Below are positions 1 to 12,194 of a DNA stretch of 64,000 nt, one piece after another. A program made the position numbers and the translations under genes. Numbering within the stretch: the stretch's first letter is position 1; each line of letters starts with the position of its first letter. Below the pieces are notes generated by a model that was given only the letters and a program-made list of their open reading frames with translations, was not told the DNA's origin and made no database searches. The stretch comes from Cristatella mucedo (taxonomy: Eukaryota; Bryozoa; Phylactolaemata; Cristatellidae), in the NCBI GenBank assembly GCA_009760855.2, contig WPIO01000084.1, positions 310,501-374,500 on the forward strand, in the 5' to 3' direction.

Positions 1-299
1 GGCATACTGCGCCGCATGCAAAACGCGGTCAGCCGACTGGCGATCGCGTTGGCTTTGCCTGTCACCCGTTTACTGGATATGAGCTTTCAGTTTCTTGGAG
101 ATAGAGTGTTCAGTCAAAATGTATCTGCTGCCTGAACTCGCTACTGGCTGATACCACGTCATCTGTCGATATGGTGACATTCAAAAGATCCTATCTATCG
201 TCGCCGTAACTCAGGCCGAGTAAATTGCCCAAAGTGTGCTGTGTCCGTTTTTTGAAATTGTGCATGTGATGACCAGTTCAACCAATTGAAACCTTTTCT

Positions 300-375
300 T
301 AAGCGAGTGTAAAGTGTTTAGAAAAAGATTTGATTCTCTGGAGGCACTGTATGCAGTGTATACGAACAGCTCACT
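300..375 (+). mobile_element. LINE B/SINE-1-type 3'-end scrap
   Basis: GTGTTTAGAAAAAGATTTGA and TTCTCTGGAGGCACTGTATG match the shared 3' end of LINE B and SINE-1. Confidence 0.4.
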
Positions 376-989
376 GCCTGTGGACTCGCTTCGCGGAGTA
401 ATAGCAGAAATACTACACTGTGCATAAACTTAAACATCTATTATACACCACTCCCGGAAGTACTGGTCAGGGAAAAAACGCTGCGCCATCTTGCCGTGTG
501 ACGGAATACCATCTTGCCGCGTGACGGAAGAACGGACTTTCTCGCTTTAATTAGTAGGGATATCTCTGTTAAGGGTAAGCGTCAAGAAAATACTGAGGGG
601 CTAGTCTAAAAAATGAATAAATATTTAAGGTACCTTTTAATAGAAACAATTCTATAAAATTAGATCTGAAGTAATGATGATTTCCACATAAAAAAGCATT
701 AAGAAAACGACTAGTCTAACCACGAAGTAAACCGGAAAGAATGTTTCTACAAGGGACACATTTACAGACCTTCTCATCAAATACGACTTGAGTCCCAACT
801 GTTTGAATCTGACTGGCTGTACGTCGAATTACATGTTCGCAACGTTTTTGAGGGACTGTGACTTTTAGATGGCTTCACTTACAGTGTAGGTTAGTGCCTT
901 GTAAAGAAAATTCCATAAGTTGGCCATTACTTGATGGGTCAATGTGAAATTTCAAATACGAGTTCAACTCTGCTGGTACACCACTTCAG

Positions 990-1065
990 TAATAATGATA
1001 ATAATAATAATACATTTGCATAGCGCTCTCAGCGATTTGAATCTCTTTCTTGGCACTTTAAAGAT
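990..1065 (-). mobile_element. LINE B-type 3'-end scrap
   Basis: An ATA repeat followed by CATAGCGCTCTCAGCGATTT and GGCACTTTAAAG is the minus-strand form of the LINE B end. Confidence 0.45.
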
Positions 1066-2199
1066 GCTGAATAGTTTATTACGGTTAGATAAGTTTAGCT
1101 ACTCGTGTCCGTGATTACAAATAATAAAATTGAAGGATGTTTGATGACATCTAGCTCAAAAAGGTCTGATCGCTTTTGTTTTAAACGAGTGTAGAAGGGC
1201 TGCTAGTCTTGGAGCCAAAAGGCATCGCGTCCAGTTCAGTTTCAATCTCCAGAGTGTCTGTTCTTTTTTCTAAAGGGTGAGATTACATTAGTAAAAACAC
1301 TTAGGATTTAATTTATCTGCGCAGGTCTAATCGTTTATGAGAATAGACTAGTGGCGTTCCTGCGACTTTCATTTGGCTCAGAGCTTCAAAAAATACCAAA
1401 ATGACGAATATAAGTACAGTAGCCTTGTTTGCAAACCATGTACCACAATTTTGTCCCTGAGCAGCAAGTATATTTCCTAATTACTCACGCCTCTTAAGTA
1501 TAGAAAATGACCAGTATTCCCTTCAACCATGGCTTTTTTTGGCGAAGACATAGATTAACTTGAAATTAGCCCATTTTCAATGAAAAACCGACAAATTCGC
1601 ATTTTATGTTCCCATTTCACCAGAAAAAACTCCAAATGAATTCATAGTTAATAGTAAATTGCTCCGAAGTCATACACAAATGACCGCACAAAGGGGTACA
1701 TAAATTAGTACATGTTCTAGATAAGCGGCTATACTGCAAATCGCTTTCTCGAAGAAGCCCCTTAATATATAACCCCCATCGTGTTTTTGTCATACTGCCT
1801 TTCGTAACGACTTTCCAAGTCCGGTATATCATGGTGAAGTGCGCCCCTTGCTCTTCTTAGTAAGCAAGCTCCAATGTTCTCTCGAATTTCTCAAGATGGG
1901 CATCCAGGTTGTAGAAGGGCATTCTGCATCCCATTTCAGATTGGTTCTTCGTGAGAGCCTGAACCACCTATAGTATTCAGATTTGTGATTTACCCGAAAG
2001 CCGTGAGCGATACCTGTGGGCCAAGGCTGGGCCCCTCCCTTAAAATGCGGAGCCTAGCTTGTGGGCGTAGCATCGCCGTCACCTGGCCTGCTATCACCGT
2101 CCTTGTGCAGCTTCATGGCGATTTTTTCACATTATATGATCTTCTTTATCTGCGGTCCGACGAATATACCGTATTTGACCGTTGCCTACTATAGCAGTA

Positions 2200-2712
2200 G
2201 AAAGATTTCTTTGAGGTAGAAAGCCGCCCACTCATGAGCTAGAACCATGGCAAATTGCTTGACGAGGCCTAACTTGATGAGAAGTGGTGGCAGGAGCACC
2301 TTTCGGGTGTCTTCTGGGGAGAGGCTCCCGAGCTGATGTTGCTCTTCGCTGCATGGCAATCAGACTGCTGTGCCCAGTTCCTTTTGTGATAGTGTGCCTT
2401 TGTGTTCCGGATATCCCATGTGCAAAGAAAGCAAGGTAACTTTGTGAAGCCGCCATCGAGGCCCATCAATAGTATTAAGGAGTCTCCGACGACCTTCCAG
2501 CCATTGCCGTTATACTTCAAGGCACCTAGCTACTTTTTGACGCTGTTGTAGTAATCTTTGAGGTTCACCGACTTAAGCAAGGAAGATATTGGTATTAGTT
2601 TCCGTGAAGAAGCAGCACGACTTTGACGATCCTGAATGAATTGCCCATGAATAGACGTCATTTACTTGGGTAGCAAGTGATTTTTGTAGCTCGAATAGAC
2701 TGGCCACATTGA
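2200..2712 (-). pseudogene. Decayed gene of an element-borne protein with FLCxWDxR motif
   Basis: Read on the minus strand in several frames, the fragments are RLFMGNSFRIVKVVLLLHGN (about 2665-2606), YNGNGWKVVGDSLILLMGLD then GGFTKLPCFLCTWDIR (2517-2405), and RKVLLPPLLIKLGLVKQFAM (2309-2250) followed by WAAFYLKEIF. From memory, repeated uncharacterised proteins of hydra, arthropods and other animals have the same order (RLFIDSS, AVLLHNGN, GYTKYPCFLCLWDSR, LLPPLHIKLGLMK). They are believed to be carried by transposable elements. At least three frameshifts or stops break it. A SINE-2 abuts its upstream side. Confidence 0.65.
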
Positions 2713-2713
2713 A

Positions 2714-2885
2714 AAAAATCCTAGCTGATTAAACAGCATCTTTTTGTATAGCGACAGAAGAGCCTTTACGGCTATCACAGCCGCTTGCAGTGACGATAAA
2801 GGATCGCCCACCGCAGGAATCGAACCCACGACCTCGGTCCCGAGGTCGTGAAAGCAACCGCCTTACCTAGTGTGCCATCACGGCT
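2714..2885 (-). mobile_element. SINE-2 copy
   Basis: The minus strand has the tRNA-like head (GGCACACTAGGTAAGGCGG, then GTCGTGGGTTCGATTCCTGC), the body CACTGCAAGCGGCTGTGATA and AAGGCTCTTCTGTCGCTATA, and an A-rich end after AATCAGCTAGG. It is nearly identical to 9823-10013. Confidence 0.82.
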
Positions 2886-5237
2886 CAGATGCAAACACCA
2901 GCTTCCTTAATGATGAAGTTAGAAAGCAGTTTTTCAAGCGTTTTCTGATCTATTTCTTCCACAATTTCATCATGAGATAGGTGCCGTCTTTGTGGTTGTG
3001 AAAGCATGGCTTTTTCTCATTGACCACATCTGTGAAACTGAAGTCTGGATTTGCAATGTGTTCCTCGCTGTCTGATTGTTGCTCTCATCTTAAGATGACT
3101 GATCCCTCAACGAAGCAATGAGCAGGGTAGCTCACGGCAGCATGGCACTCGGGCAATCGGTGAAGGGATGCGTGGACACATGCTAGGAGAGGAAAGCTCT
3201 TGCCAGTTCAACGAAAGGGTCGAACATGCAGAATTAGCAGTCGCTTGAGTGGTCAATTTTTTCCCGCCACATTATTGAGCTAGCGAAAATCACGGCACTC
3301 TTTTTTCCCTTGACCAACTTTTAAACATACCAGAATTGTATACATTAAAAAGTGATATTTAATACATTACCAAAATGTGCCCGAGAAACTTTCATCTAGA
3401 GAATTGCAATTGTTTACTTTACCTTCAGAAGTTTTCTGGCAGAATTTATCGGGTGAAATGAGACACCCAATGGCTTGTCTTAACCTTCAACAGGAGTTCC
3501 ACAGTATCGTAGTTTAGGTTTTCTAGCAGACGCTTCCGCTAAGCAATTTTTCGCTCTCATCTCGATAGATGGTCCGTCCGTATATGTATCAAATGTATCG
3601 GCTGGATGAAAGCAACCTCTTGATGCCATGCTAATCAATATGGCTATTAACCATTCTCTTACTTTGCAAAAACATAATTTGAAAATGCTCATTAAAGGCA
3701 CACGTACTGCTATACTTTTGTAGATACTACTCTATATAGGTATGCCCGCTAAACCCTTCATTAATGCGGAAGGCGGCAAACGCTGCGTACGTGAAGCTGA
3801 CGTCGGCACTGTGTCCTGAGGCAGAGCCAGGATTTTCATCTAGGGGGAGAGCAAGACCCGAAAGATTTTTGTAGGGGAGAAAGACCCACTCGGTTTTATT
3901 GTAAGCAGCAAGACCCGCAAGTAATGAAGAGTGATAGCACACAATCAGAACGTTTATTCGAAACGAACTCGGCAGTTGCTCATCGAGTGAAGCAGGTCAT
4001 AAATTCGTCGCTAGTGAAGGTCGGCGCGTGTAGGAATTGGGGCGGCCCAGGTCGCAGCCCTGCTATAGGGGGAGGGGCATGGCCTCGATGACCCATGCCT
4101 CTGAGCTCTGCCACTGACCGCGCTAACAGTTATATTGGAGAATTTCAAAATATCATTGTCGTAACCCCATAACCCAAGTTTTTCTTACGATAGCTATTTA
4201 CTATTTATTTTAAGCTTAAGAGATTAGAATAACACACTTGACATATGAGGCAAAAAAGATTAAAAACTTTTCCCTGGTAAGAACCACAGTATTTATTGTT
4301 CATCGGATAGCAGCTTGATGGGAGCCTTGTTAGCGCGTTTTACGTTGCCACACATCTTGGCTGTGTCCGCTTACTCAAGGACCCGTGGCAGTACTTAGTC
4401 AAAACAGGGAGGCCTTCTCGACTGACCGGGTTTATCCTAGACTCGCCTGCGCCCGTCCTTATTATACTTGCCCTGGGTACGAAATATGCCAATCATCAAT
4501 AATTACTGTCGCCAACTCATCACAGGCTGGGCAAAAACGGGTTCCTGGCCATACAATTTTGATTGGATCCACTTGTCCTCCCAAGAAATCGCGAGAAAAA
4601 GTCAATATTCGAACTTTGGTTGTCGGAGAGCCGACGCACCTTCTGTACTGTTCCAGCTCAGCTGGATCGCTGATTTGCCATCACTTGTTCACTCCAGTAC
4701 GAATCCTCGTTCGACTCTCATATGGAGCTTGTCGGCATTTGCTATCCACACGCACCAGTATTCTCGAGTATTTCTCTATTAATCAAACGACTTATTTCGT
4801 CCAGCTTCTACGGACTCATTCAGTAGCAGCTCTACTTAGATCCTATATTCAGCCGAAGGTCGCTCATTAGTGTGCGTGAATGACTATTTTCTGCTTTAAA
4901 ATGCCTTACACATTTAGTTTATAAACCCTCTGCATTTAATATTCCGAGTGTCAAAAACTTCGGAGTGCATTTCTAAATTGATTGTCCACTGAAAGGCACA
5001 AAATTAAAGGTACGGCATTTTGATTGATATTTTACCGGCTTTCTAGGACCTACGGCAGGAAGCAGCTTAGCTGTACCTAGGCTGTGTTGCAGTATTCTAG
5101 TGGCTAGCCGTTGAGTGACCCATGAACTGTACCATTGATATGCCATAGTCACCTCCAACCAGGGTCTTTTCACCGGGTTAAGGTGCACGGTCTTCAGGAC
5201 CTAGGTGATCAGTTTGAGACCTGCACATATAGGTAAT
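2886..5237. other. No supported gene
   Basis: A GC-richer patch at 3760-4110 contains AGAGCCAGGATTTTCATCTA followed by G-rich sequence and looks repeat-like, but I cannot place it. The open frame at 4385 is listed separately. Confidence 0.4.
4385..4870 (+). other. Unrecognised open frame of 161 codons
   Basis: The frame begins MAVLSQNREAFSTDRV and ends LRSYIQPKVAH. I recognise no domain. It contains many Ser, Leu and Cys, has no hydrophobic helix pattern and no clear splice sites. A second frame is open in the same place, which lowers its value. It may be chance or part of an old element. Confidence 0.12.
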
Positions 5238-5387
5238 TATATATAATTCATTTATATAGCCCCCCAAGAGAACTTAATCTCTATTCAGGCGCTTCACATA
5301 TGCCTTGGGGCTCGAGCCCACGACCTCAGTCAGACCTTGGTCAGGGCGAGCACCTTTACCGCTAGGCCAAACCAGCTCGGCAGTAGC
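5238..5387 (-). mobile_element. SINE-1 copy
   Basis: On the minus strand a tRNA-like head (GCTGGTTTGGCCTAGCGGTA, A box; GGTCGTGGGCTCGAGCCCC, B box) is followed by a short body and the end AGAGATTAAGTTCTCTTGG. SINE-1 is about 145 bases long. Confidence 0.8.
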
Positions 5388-5490
5388 CGATTCTTTATTG
5401 CACACTGCAAACAGCGGTGATAACTGTGAAGGCTCTTCTGCCGCTATAAAATAAGGCTGTTAAATCAGTTTAGCCTTTTTATCCAGGTTT
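5388..5490 (+). mobile_element. SINE-2 3' fragment next to a SINE-1
   Basis: It has CACTGCAAACAGCGGTGATA, AAGGCTCTTCTGCCGCTATA and GGCTGTTAAATCAGTTTAGC. The tRNA-like head is missing, and an opposite-orientation SINE-1 head takes its place. Confidence 0.65.
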
Positions 5491-5574
5491 TGCTTGTTGA
5501 CATTATGCATGTAACGTCTAATAATGTGATCATGCGTCCTTTACTGCCTATGTATTATTTCATGCTTCCTTTAC

Positions 5575-5650
5575 AGCACATGTAAAGTTCCTAGAAAAAG
5601 ATTTAAACTCTCCGAGGGCACTATACAAATGTATAATTATTATTATTGTA
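5575..5650 (+). mobile_element. LINE B-type 3'-end scrap
   Basis: CATGTAAAGTTCCTAGAAAA, AACTCTCCGAGGGCACTATA and an ATT repeat match the LINE B 3' end. Confidence 0.5.
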
Positions 5651-6068
5651 GTCGCTTGGAGGCGACGCCAGTAGGCAGGCCGGGGTTGTTCTTTAGTGAG
5701 CTATCTAGCGGAGTAAACAGTCTGGAAGATTATGGGCCTTGCGGCCTCGATTAGTCTTGTATGGAGCTTCCGATAATTCTTTTCTAGCGCAAACCACGCA
5801 GTAAGCATTTGTTAAGGTGGTGGCTGTGGGTGAGTGTTGTTCCTTGCATTACTTGCAATGGGGGCCCTCGAGATGCTGATCATATGATTGCCAAGAATGG
5901 TGGTGGACAGTAGGGTACCACACTCAGGGGTGATCGGGTGATTCTTGTATAAAAAAGATAGGAAGAATTAGGGCGGATAGGGAGTGGCAGATACGGCAAA
6001 TAAATAAATACACACACACATATACATGTATTTACTTAAATGCCGTATCTTCCTCTCCCTGTTTGCCC

Positions 6069-6116
<48 letters not shown>

Positions 6117-8074
6117 TATATAGATAGGCAGCTAGAGTGGGGGAGATAAATGAGAGGTAGAGAGGTGAGAGGGAGGGAGAGAGATAAGGAAAGAGAGGGA
6201 TAGAATCTTTTGCTGGCAGCAGAAGTAATCTGATAATAAAACGACTGTCTGCCGATTATATCCAAGCAATCCCTGGGTCAAGAATAGGCTAAGAAGTCAC
6301 AGCAGCAAAACTCTATGGCTGCTAACACAGGAACCTTGATTCTCTCTGGCTAGAAAGTACCTTTTGAGTGCCAAAGCCTTCGAAGACTTCGAAGAAGGTA
6401 AGAGATGAGAGATGCTATTTTCATCGTGAGCCATGCTATTTATATCGCTATTTTCATTCGCATATTTTCATCAAGCTTTCCTGTACATTGTGCTTACAGC
6501 ATCCCACAAGCAAGGATTTTCCCTAAACTAAAACTTGCAGTCCGACAGAGCATTCTGGGGCTGGGTGGGTCTGCGGCTAGCCTGCCCGGATCAGTGATTG
6601 GTCAGTTGGTGTTATAGGCTGGTTCGTTACTTCCGGCTTACTAGGCTCTACCCATGAATGTGGGCAGAAAGGATAGAAACATCATACACCAAGTGACTGT
6701 GACCAACCACCCTACTCTCATGCTTTGCTTCTTGGACAGTCAGCTTTCATTATTCGAGAGGGTAGACGGTTTTTTTTAGTCCGCCCTGAAGTATAAAAGC
6801 AGTGCCTTTTTGTGCAGAGAAGCTGGAAAAGGTACTTAAACGAGCCGCATCTACGATTCATGGCTTGGGCAAACGCTAAATTTACAAATCTTTTCCGATG
6901 CCTCGGTAGGTTGAGCTGAAAGTTGTAGTTGCAATGGTGCCTGCGGAGGACCTTCTGTTTCGCCAGCAGTGCTTGAGAGTGACTGAGCTTACTTCTACCT
7001 GCAGCTCGCTCCCACCTGTTTAAATTCGTGCCGGATCGAGTCTGTTATAGTATCTTCTAAGGTTGTCTAATGATTTCCTGCTAAAGCAATTGGAGCTGTA
7101 AAGATTCCTCCCAGCCTAAAGCTTAGTTTGCAGTTTTCTGTAAGTTTTCCATCAGTCTGATGACCTGCGTTGTTACAACCAGTGAGCCGTCGGCAGCAGG
7201 ACAGGAAATTGATACCGAACGGCATGGTTAAAATTCTTTAGATAAACCGACGAAAGCTAGACCAGTCGGCCAATCAGACGTACATTTAAGAGCCCACCTC
7301 TACTGTATGTAAACAGTGGTAGATGATAGCGCGACTGCCTTGACTGAGGTACAAAGCAGAACCCTGTTTATGGAACACAATTAATGAAGAATACCAAGAC
7401 TCAGCAATTCAGAAGAGGGCGATAGGATATGTAGCGCATAGCCAGGCTGGCTTAGTTTTGAGGCATGCAAGAATTGCTAGGCAGAAAAACGTGAATCTCC
7501 TTGAGCTATGAGCATGAAGACACAACAGCTGTGATGAGGTTATTTCAAAAGCCTAGCTTGGGTAAGAAAGGCTCACGAACTAACCGAGGCATATATGCCT
7601 GTCCTGCCAGCCTGCCCTCTGAAGGAGGAGCTGATCGATGTCGGCAGACCTGTCAATATCGACCCACGATCTATGTGAGAATTTAATCTCAACCTTTCTT
7701 TCGGCACTCGAGCCGGGCTGGAGTTCTCACCAGCTGATGATTAATGGCGGCATTTTATTACCTTAGTTTTCCACGGTATCGTACCCGACCCCTTTGGGTC
7801 TTTCTGGGCACTTCTCACCTTTTATCCAAGCCAATTATTTAACACCAAGGCGATACTTGATTGAGTCCAGAGCTCAACAGTTAAATCGCTCGATTCTGTT
7901 TATACATGGGAGGTGGGCGGGCACTTGCACCACTTATCAATGGCCAGAGATGAGTAACGAGAGAAGAATTCGACGAACGCCGCCGAATAGGTTCATAAAG
8001 CGCCACCGGAGCTGGCATTCTGTGAGTGCGTGTGCGTGTATGTATGCACCTTGGGCGTTTTAGGCTAGGGATTT
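5651..8074. other. No supported gene
   Basis: This stretch holds an AT microsatellite, a purine-rich tract and short frames only. Frames at 6405, 7501 and 7794 show no known motif. Confidence 0.4.
6072..6111 (+). repeat. (AT)n microsatellite
   Basis: About 40 bases of TA repeat, with a purine-rich GAGAGG tract after it. Confidence 0.95.
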
Positions 8075-9225
8075 AGTGCTATGCCTCTTGCTGATGTGAT
8101 TGCCAAGCACAATCTAGGTTTTCACTTCCATTTGGATGACACTAAGTTGTACCTTTGCTTAAATCCCTCCTAGCCTTCGATCACCTCGAATTCTCTAAAA
8201 TCACTTGCTGCATGTATTGATGACATTCGCACATGGATGGCAGCAAATTTTCTAAAAATAAACGATGATAAAACTAACTTACTAATAATGGGCGAACCCA
8301 GTGTGATTCAGAAATTGGAACGGCTGACGGTCAAAATTGGCTCTGCCAGCATATCTCCTGTTGAATCAGCTCGAAATCTATGTGTTATGTTTCCAAAGTG
8401 ACCTCTCGTTAGACGACCACATTAGCTCCACAGTCAAGTCTGCCTACTTTCAGCTACATAACATTGCTTAAATTCGGGCTTGTTTAGATAAGGATACCAC
8501 GTCCAAGTTGGTCCATGCATTTGTGACATCCCATCTCGACTTCTATAACTTACTGCTTGCTGGCCTTGTGGCATATGCAATCAGGCGATTACAGCTGGTG
8601 CAAAACTTTGCAGCTAGGCTTGTCTGTCGTGAGTGGTGCAGTTGCCACATCACACCACTTCTCGCCGACCTGCACTGGCTACCAGTCAAGCAACAGATCG
8701 ACTTCAAAGTTTTGTCCCTCACTTTTAGGTCACTTCATTCTTTGGCTCCAGCCTATCTCTCAGATTTACTCCCCTACCAGGCCAAGCATCGTACCACCTG
8801 CTTTTCGAAATCCAACAGTTTACCAATACCTCGTACAAACCTCAAATCCTTTGGAGACCGTGCATTTAGTTCGTATGCTCCCCAAGCCCGGAACTCCCTC
8901 CCGACCTGAGTCAGACAATCCCCTGACTTGACCACATTTAAAAAGAACTTAAAAGCACACCTATTTAGGACAGCATTTAGAGGGTCCCTGTCATTCGTCC
9001 TTCATGTGCTTATGCGTGCTGCCGCTGTGCATGCTGCCACTAACCTCATTTGCATGCTGACCCTGTGAATGTCACCCTTAACTATGTTATTCATGTTGTT
9101 TATCAAGCATGATATTACTCACTATTCAATGGAGTTTCCCTTTGCAGCAAATTTAAAGTGCCTAGAAACAGATTTGAGTTTTCTGGGGGCGCTTTATCAA
9201 GTGCATTATTTGTATTATTATGCCA
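8075..9225 (+). mobile_element. LINE B copy 1 (RT C-terminal half and 3' end)
   Basis: This 5'-truncated CR1-like element starts just before the RT YADD block (HFHLDDTKLYLCL, so the motif is damaged). It continues through CIDDIRTWMAANFLKINDDK and, in a second frame, ARLVCREWCSCHITPLLADL and LAPAYLSDLLPYQAKH. One frameshift and several stops break it. The 3' end has the AGAGATTAAGTTCTCT-like core and GCGCTTTATCAAGTGCATTA. Confidence 0.82.
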
Positions 9226-9822
9226 TAGGATTTTACATTAGTGAAAATAGTTCGGGGTTTCCTGCCTCCGGGCTGTCATTGGAACGAAGGATCTTTAGCC
9301 GATGAACATATGTCAATGTGTAGCTGCCGCTGGCATTCGAACTCTCAGCATGAAACTGAACGCATAAATCAACAAGCAGACTGAGCTGACGGCATGCGAT
9401 TTTCCAGCTTCAGCCCTACCTTTCCTGGCTCGTTGATTGTCTGACCGATCGAGTGATTATCAATTGCTTGCAAACCGACTTTCCTCCTGCCGCTTGGGCT
9501 AAGAGGTTGCACCCATCTCTTCCTGCCACACAGCCCGATCGCACATCTCCTCTCGCTCCCTCTCGAACCTGTTTTAAGTCGTTGGCATTAAACCGCGATG
9601 CTCAGCTGGTTCATTGAATTATCCATTCGATCTCATTTACAACACATCGTTTTGGGCCTTCGAAACAGCCCTCCATGTAACCATCCCCGGTTAGGTGAAA
9701 GAATGTAATGTAATGTATCTCCATCTGTAACTCCACAAAGTCATAAAGACCATGTGGGTGTTACGCAGGAGAGTTTTGTATAGCGCACTGACAGCCTAAG
9801 CGGCTTTCGGTACGCATTCAGT

Positions 9823-10013
9823 AAAAACATAAAAAAATCCTAGCTGATTTAACAGCCTCTTTTTGTATAGCGACAGAAGAGCCTTTGCGGCAATCACCAC
9901 CGCTTGCAGTGGCGATAAAGAATCGCCCACCGCAGGAATCGAACCCACGACCTCGGGACTGAGGTCGTGAAAGCAACCGCCTGACCTAGTGTGCCATCTC
10001 GGCTCACCAATTC
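9823..10013 (-). mobile_element. SINE-2 copy inserted in the 3' region of LINE A copy 1
   Basis: Read on the minus strand, a tRNA-like head (GGCACACTAGGTCAGGCGG as A box, GGTTCGATTCC as B box) is followed by a body with CTGCAAGCGGTGGTGATTG and an A-rich tail after AAATCAGCTAGG. The flanking LINE A sequence is continuous when this block is removed, as comparison with 54790-54815 shows. Short repeats ATTCAGT and ATTCGGA at the two edges may be the target-site duplication. Confidence 0.8.
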
Positions 10014-10121
10014 GGAAGCCAACAGACTTCGTCTCACGCAACAAAGAGAAAGTGGGAAGCATAGCAGAGTCAGGAGAGCAGTTGAGGTAGTGAGTAGCAT
10101 GGAAGTAGCAGCAGTGCGAGA

Positions 10122-10811
10122 CTAGTTGTCGTTGCGTAAGAATTGTGGAAGCGAGTTCCACAGTCTAGGACCTGCAGAGCTAAAGCTTCTGTCACCATCG
10201 GTCTTTAAGCAGAGGAATGGAACACCCAATTTATTGTCCACACAAGACCTGAGGGCACGAACAGGCTGAAACTGGTGCAGCAGTTCAGCAAGGTACGAAG
10301 GAGCCAAGCCGTGGCGGGCCTTGTGGGTCAGCATAAGAACTTTGCTCTAGATCCGTTGCTTAACCGGCATCCATCCTAGCTCTTTTAGCAAAGGAGAAAC
10401 GTGGTCAAACCGCTGGGGCTTGAAGACTAGCCTTGCAGCCATATTCATAGTCAGCTGCAGTGGTCTAATAGCTTTCTTTGGCAGTCCAGCCAATAAGGAA
10501 TTGCAATAATCAAGCCGAGACAGAACTAAGGAGCTAGTTAAATTTTTTACAAGCAACTGTGGGAGACAGCTTCTAATCTTGGGTAGGGATCGGACGTGAT
10601 GGTTAGCTGTTGAAGCAGTCTTCTGAATGAAGCTTTTAAAATTGAGGCAGTTGTCGAAAACGACAGCTAAATTTCGAGCACGTGGTGATGGTCGAACAAT
10701 AGCATCGCCTATTAGAAAAGCAAAGCCTTTTAATCCTGCCACACGCTTAGGGTGTCCTATGAGCAGCAGTTCGGTTTTATCATTATGTAATTTCAGGAAG
10801 TTTTCCGACAT
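10122..10811 (-). pseudogene. LINE A copy 1 reverse transcriptase, thumb and C-terminal region
   Basis: The same frame continues as SENFLKLHNDKTELLL, SRLDYCNSLLAGLP, AARLVFKPQRFDHVSPLLKELGW and then HGLAPSYLAELLHQF to PRLWNSLPQFLRND, the usual C-terminal block of CR1-like RTs. A second nonsense codon (TAG at 10347-10349) splits it. The copy at 48358 has CAG nearby, so this is probably a Gln-to-stop change. Confidence 0.85.
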
Positions 10812-10817
10812 CCAGGA

Positions 10818-11780
10818 TCAAATGTCGGCAAGGCAGGTATTCAGTTTCTCAGTTGCTGCAGCAGAATCCGACTGTTTGAATGATAAATACAACTGAGTAT
10901 CATCAGCATAGAAGTGATATCCTATTCCATGGGCCTTAATGACTTTTCCCAGAGGTTGTGTATAAATGGAGAACAGCAAGGGGCCGAGTACGGACCCTTG
11001 AGGGACTCCACAGGTGACCCTTCTCGTTTGTGAGACCTGACCCCCACACACCACGGATTGACCTTGATCGGACAAGTATGATTTAAACCACGCCAGTGCT
11101 TCGTCTGCTAGACCGATCGTTGTTCTCGATCGTTCAAGCAGAACTTCGTGATCGATGGTGTCGAAGGCAGCAGACAGATCTAACAGAGCTAGGGCAGTGA
11201 CATTCCCGTCGTCGCTGCCACGTAGAATATCATTGCTAACACGGAGGAGAGCAGTTTCAGTGGAGTGCTGCCTCATGAACCCTGATTGAAATGTTTCGGA
11301 CATTCCATTATTTTCAATATGTTCAACCAGCTGCTTAGCAACAATTTTATCAAGAATCTTTGATAAGAAAGGAAGACGGGAAACTGGGTGATAGTTTGCA
11401 AGGACCTCTGTGTCTAGTCCAGGCTTTTTAAGAATAGGTCTAACGATTGCCGTTTTGAAGGACTTGGGGACGATCCCTTTTCCCAAAGAAGCATTAAAAA
11501 TCTTGGTTATGGCAGGGCTAGGTTGGTCTGCTAGTGAAGACCACAGAGATGAGGGTATAGGGTCTTCAGGAGACGAGCGCTTTTTGCTAGACCTTATGAA
11601 GGTAGCCACATCGCATGCAGAAACCTCGGAGAACATTTTAAGAAAGGTCACAGGTTGTGGAACCACGATTGGTTTAGTCGGAGGGGGCTTAATTGAGGTA
11701 CGAATGTTCACAATTTTTACAGTAAAGAAGGCTGAAAACTTTTCGGCTGAGCCCTTAATATCTGGGGAGTCAGACTTCAC
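10818..11780 (-). pseudogene. LINE A copy 1 reverse transcriptase, N-terminal and palm region
   Basis: The RT order is complete: a block with [16 protein letters not shown], then QSGFMRQHSTETALL, LLDLSAAFDTIDH (first catalytic Asp), GVPQGSVLGP and HFYADDTQ (catalytic Asp pair). The frame stops at 10818-10820, where a copy at 47887 has CGA for Arg, so this is a CGA-to-TGA change. The same frame resumes immediately downstream. Confidence 0.88.
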
Positions 11781-12194
11781 AATATTGGTCAGTAAATGGT
11801 TTACTGTCTTATAAATCTGTTGAGTGTCCGACTGGCAGGAATTCAGCTTTCTAATAAAAAAGCCCTGTTTTTTCTAAGCTTTCGGGTGTAAACTCGAAGG
11901 AAGTCTTTGAAATTGACTAGATCTGCCTCAGACCCGATTTCTTGAAACGACGTTCCAGCCTGTGCTTAACCCGGCGCATCTTTAGGAGTTTCTTTGTAAA
12001 TTGAAAGGAATCTCGACGACTTTGAACACGGATAGAATGAACGGGAGCATGCTTGTCAAGAGCACTCCTGAGTGTCATGTTCATAGCATCAGTGAGGTAT
12101 CGAGGCTGCCGGTTGAGTTTGAATGCAGATCAAGAAGACCTGCATCACAAGCAGATTTCAAAAACTTGTCCATGTCAAAGCTTTGTAAGTTACG

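Larger units (their letters stand above)
1..2200. other. No gene seen
   Basis: Apart from two LINE B-type 3' scraps (near 300-375 and 990-1065) this is AT-rich sequence with only short frames and no recognisable repeat. Confidence 0.5.

Noticed and set aside
8508-8931. Overlapping 133- and 124-codon frames as separate genes
   Set aside because: Only the first is the LINE B RT C-terminus. The second is a shadow frame over the same DNA.
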